Source of the DNA: Rutidosis leptorrhynchoides
Lineage: Eukaryota > Streptophyta > Magnoliopsida > Asterales > Asteraceae
Reading direction: 5' to 3'
DNA length: 64,000 bases
Assembly: GCF_046630445.1 (NCBI RefSeq)
Contig: NC_092338.1
Location: 226,736,501 to 226,800,500 of the forward strand
Under the pieces are notes generated by a model that ran no database searches, had not been told where the DNA came from, and was given only the letters and a program-made list of their open reading frames with translations. Made by a program: the position numbers and the translations under genes. Below, one piece after another: positions 62,272 to 64,000 of the stretch. Positions within the stretch are counted from its first letter, which is position 1. Every line of letters begins with the position of its first letter.

Positions 62272-64000
62272 AAAATTTGAAAGAGATCATACGATTTAGT
62301 TATTAAAAGTAAGTATGTGAAATAAAAATAAAAATATGATATTATGATAATTAATATTTAAAATATATCTCTATATATAAATAAAGTATATTAAAAATAA
62401 ATATTAAATGATAGTAATACTCGTTTGATGTTTTGATTAATATTAAGCAAGTTAAATTCCAACTTATATGATTTTAAAATAAATGGTGATTCGAAAATGA
62501 GTTCTATAAACTTTAGGCTTACTAAAAATGTATTTAGGATCTAGTTATTAAATTTTAAAACTTTTTATATTTTACTTGAGGTTGGGAGTGAATAATTAAT
62601 GTAATTTTGATTTAATAATTAATGATCAAATTTTATACCATAATGACGAAAATAAATAAATATAGTTAATTTAAAAATATGAGATTTTTCTGAACACTTT
62701 ATTCCCCTACTGATTTCGCACGATACCCAGTCCGTGAAAACTCTCGGTAGATATTACTGGATCTGTGTGTTCAATCATGTTACACGTTTGAATTATCATA
62801 ACTTATAATATTATTATTATATTTATATTTATTCTTCTACTACGTAATATAATTATATCTATATCTATTGTCTATATATGTACATATGGGTTTAGTGATC
62901 TAACACACACAACCACATTCAAACCATCACCGTGACCACCACCTTCTGCCACCACACGACACCGAAAAACCATCGCCTTCTACTTGCAACCATCAACCAC
63001 CACTCGATCACCGTGAAGCCACCCATCATCTTCTCGAACGATTCCAATCTAAACCCATTTCGATTTATATATTTCCTTTCTATAATTTTTTCTTTCAAAT
63101 ATAACACAAACACTACATTTGTTAAACCACCACCCTATTCACCATCTTTTCCTTTCGCCACCATCACCTATTATGAACCACCAACACCTTTGATCATCAT
63201 CTTCATCAAATCACCACCACTTCATCACCATTATGAAACAACTACGATCATCACCACCTAGCTCGGTCACCTAGTTAACCGTAGCAAACCCATCAAAATC
63301 ACTCAAGTCTAACATCTTAATCACTCAAGAAGAACCTTGCAACTAATAAACAAACTAATACTATAAGTATACATGTTATTCGATCACCACCACACGTGTT
63401 TTGTTTTGTTCAACAAGACCACACCCACCACTATCATCATACCACACTATTATAAACGGATCATATGTTTGTTTGGTTGCTGTTGTATCTGCAACGAAAC
63501 CACAACCATCATTACCTTTCTGCTCACCATCAAACTATTCGAACACCCAAGATGCTGCTGCATTTTTCTGTCCTTTTATTTCGTATATAAATGACCACAT
63601 CCATCACCAACCCCGTTATCCTGCTGCTAAGATCGAATAACAACTTCATGTTTTACTTCGATCAATACTACCTTCGACTACTCAAAGAACACCATCAAAC
63701 CCACGTTGGTTTTTATTTTTCTGTTTTGTGATTCTATCAAACACCATCGTTTTTATTTTTCCTGATAACCGTCACATACAATTCTTTTCTACTACTAATT
63801 GACTTTCTACTCGATACCATCTTATTATTTCTATCTCGCTATCCAAACCCAGACCACCATAGACCACTTAAAACAACCACCTTTAATATTCATATGTTGC
63901 TGCTACTGAGTTTAATATAAATCGAGACCCACTTGTGAAAAAGGACTGCTTCCACTCGTTCCTGCAATTGACAGATGATGATGATGATAATAATTATATA
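62030..64000 (+). mobile_element. 3' LTR of element 2, cut by window edge
   Basis: It starts TGTGATGACCCATAAATTTC and is colinear with 47256 onward to the window end. It has a longer AT microsatellite (62211-62268) than the 5' copy and a few percent substitutions. Confidence 0.88.

Overview
The window is repeat DNA from a plant nuclear genome. It is very AT-rich, has no bacterial-style gene packing, and is built almost entirely of LTR retrotransposons nested in one another. Several LTR and leader sequences (LTR starts of the TGTAGTGACCCGAAC and TGTGACGACCCGGA types, and an Athila-type LTR start TGATAATGCTAAAAACG) look to me like Asteraceae (daisy family) elements. That assignment is recognition from memory, not a search. 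I see no free-standing host gene. The host-derived coding sequence I can see lies inside retroelements.

Layout. (1) 1-4835: an Athila-type Ty3/Gypsy element on the minus strand (gag with two stops, leader, tRNA-Asp primer site, LTR), inserted in a Ty3-type LTR whose edge survives at 4836-5009. (2) 5366-30986: an old Athila-type element on the plus strand (LTR, primer site, broken gag, intact protease region, internally deleted pol, 3' region, truncated 3' LTR). It is interrupted by a solo LTR (7041-11330, target duplication AAATT) and by a young Tekay/Del-like chromovirus on the minus strand (16533-29634, target duplication ACAAC, two 3252-bp LTRs that look about 99.8% identical). The chromovirus carries an acidic ORF and an F-box protein gene between its primer site and gag. 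(3) 30987-31484: part of a Copia 3' LTR. (4) 31485-33352 and 41503-41960: one Ty3-type LTR split by a Copia element (33353-41502, target duplication CAACC) with an uninterrupted 1344-codon polyprotein. (5) 41961-64000: two related Ty3-type elements without visible gag-pol. The second (from 47256) sits inside the first and is itself split by a deleted minus-strand element (51793-58920, target duplication AAGGT). The second also carries a fragment resembling an RRM of poly(A)-binding protein.

How the parts relate. Several signals recur across separate element families. These are a pair of GCATTAGTGNGTCT motifs just downstream of the primer site, a second internal copy of the polypurine tract AACGGGTAGGTA upstream of the gag position, and GC-rich palindromes built on GCGATCGC. 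The Copia leader is a chain of at least eleven short hairpins, three of which present the same 20-nt sequence, GGTTAGGTGACCTTTATCCC. The Athila 3' region holds two diverged hairpins whose stems changed in a compensatory way. Captured host sequences (F-box, RRM) and these RNA-structure candidates are the parts most worth following up. All similarity statements come from reading the sequence by eye.
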